This document shows positions 63,641 through 64,000 of a stretch of DNA of 64,000 bases, one piece after another. This DNA is from Stieleria sp. JC731. Lineage in GTDB: Bacteria > Planctomycetota > Planctomycetia > Pirellulales > Pirellulaceae. Where the stretch lies: the NCBI RefSeq assembly GCF_020966635.1, contig NZ_JAJKFQ010000005.1:646481-710480 (forward strand), written 5' to 3'. The notes under the pieces were generated by a model. That model was not told the origin of the DNA and ran no database searches. It saw nothing but the letters and a program-made list of their open reading frames with translations. How positions within the stretch are numbered: position 1 is the first letter of the stretch; each line of letters begins with the position of its first letter. The position numbers and the translations under genes are program-made.

Positions 63641-63870
63641 ACGTCGAAAAACGCAACCACAACATCGAAAATGTCTCCAAAGACTGTAAGTGCCATTTTT
63701 ACCGGCGTCATTACTTGCCGCGTCCCTGGCTCGATTTGCCAGTGATGACGCGGGGGAAACGACGCCCTGGAATTCCCTTCACGATCGCTTCGACGTGAAG
63801 ACAGAACCCGGAGACGCGGCAGTTCAAGCATACAGCACCCCCGTAGCATTCCCGCTTCGGGGGTTTTTTT
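63641..63870 (+). promoter_or_regulatory. Structured leader / candidate attenuator or small RNA upstream of cimA
   Basis: The predicted transcript contains an 11-bp stem formed by GCGTCATTACT (63703-63713) and AGTGATGACGC (63741-63751) enclosing a CTGGC/GCCAG hairpin. It also has a CTTCACG/CGTGAAG hairpin at 63778-63801, and the terminator hairpin. Such a leader ending in a terminator 17 nt before a start codon suggests transcription attenuation or a riboswitch, or an independent RNA of about 230 nt. A leader peptide rich in Leu/Ile/Val codons was not found. Confidence 0.5.
63838..63870 (+). terminator. Intrinsic terminator in the cimA leader
   Basis: CCCCCG at 63838-63843 pairs with CGGGGG at 63858-63863, followed by seven T residues. 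The distance to the cimA ATG is 16 nt. Confidence 0.75.
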
Positions 63871-63886
63871 GTAAATCAAAGTAGCC

Positions 63887-64000
63887 ATGACTTCCAAATC
63901 AATCCAAATCTACGACACCACACTCCGCGATGGCTCGCAGGGCGAAGGTGTCAGTTTCTCGCTCAACGACAAGATTCAGATCGCCTTGCGGTTAGCCGAA
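63887..64000 (+). CDS. cimA: Citramalate synthase CimA (5' end only)
   Basis: 38 codons are visible to the right edge. The N-terminus contains [18 protein letters not shown], the DTTLRDG-x-Q signature of the LeuA/CimA/homocitrate synthase family. The [10 protein letters not shown] continuation, instead of GEQSPGA, fits citramalate synthase, which condenses pyruvate and acetyl-CoA for isoleucine synthesis. The exact substrate must be confirmed from the rest of the gene. No strong Shine-Dalgarno precedes the ATG. Confidence 0.85.
   Translation, partial: MTSKSIQIYDTTLRDGSQGEGVSFSLNDKIQIALRLAE

Larger units (their letters stand above)
63501..63886. other. Intergenic region holding the cimA leader
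   Basis: No protein-coding gene supported. The first 100 nt are featureless; from 63606 to 63870 there are a promoter, a structured leader and a terminator hairpin, described separately. Confidence 0.6.

Overview
The window looks like chromosome from a planctomycete of the Pirellulaceae (Rhodopirellula-like). The grounds are a BBP7-type outer-membrane protein, two very large surface proteins with an N-terminal LExR-x-LL-type motif, a DUF1080 glycoside hydrolase-like protein, a planctomycete-style exosortase/EPS operon, a membrane protein beginning MQFSIRSLL, and frequent TTG/GTG starts. No rRNA, tRNA, CRISPR array, intact insertion sequence or prophage was recognised. All assignments come from reading the sequence; no database search was run.

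Region 1 (1-12857) is a type II secretion / type IV pilus-like system. A minus-strand pair (a beta-helix protein running off the left edge and a GspC/PilP-like protein) is divergent from a tightly packed plus-strand operon. That operon runs: degenerate receiver protein, GspE ATPase, GspF platform protein, five pseudopilins, a GspK/PilX-like protein, a PilM-PilN/GspL-like fusion, a GspM/PilO-like protein and the GspD secretin. Many junctions overlap by 1-8 nt. Converging on the secretin, 30 nt away, is a 3,585-residue exported protein with a zinc metallopeptidase domain, Calx-beta domains, delta-60 repeats and a dockerin-like tail. It is a natural candidate substrate, although that is inference.

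Region 2 (24133-32827) holds a DUF1080 hydrolase, a PQQ-type beta-propeller, RsmE, an Rpn-family PD-(D/E)XK nuclease, a ribbon-helix-helix protein, a 1-kb gene-poor stretch with REP-like elements, a FlgI-like HEAT-repeat lipoprotein and PdxJ.

Region 3 (32872-46822) holds an outer-membrane barrel protein translationally coupled to a five-haem cytochrome, small envelope proteins, PabA/TrpG, a DUF2617-like protein, a HisA/HisF-related barrel, a DEAD-box helicase, a proline/acid-rich lipoprotein and a BBP7 protein.

Region 4 (47054-56133) holds a 1,409-residue DUF11/SdrD-like surface protein ending in KRRFLASS, two coupled membrane-anchored proteins, a PanE-like reductase, a small membrane protein and a UDP-sugar epimerase.

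Region 5 (56729-64000) holds an EPS/exosortase operon (Wzz-BY-kinase, exosortase with EpsI-like tail, TPR protein), a small membrane protein, and the first 38 codons of citramalate synthase. The citramalate synthase gene is preceded by a promoter, a structured leader and an intrinsic terminator just before the start codon.
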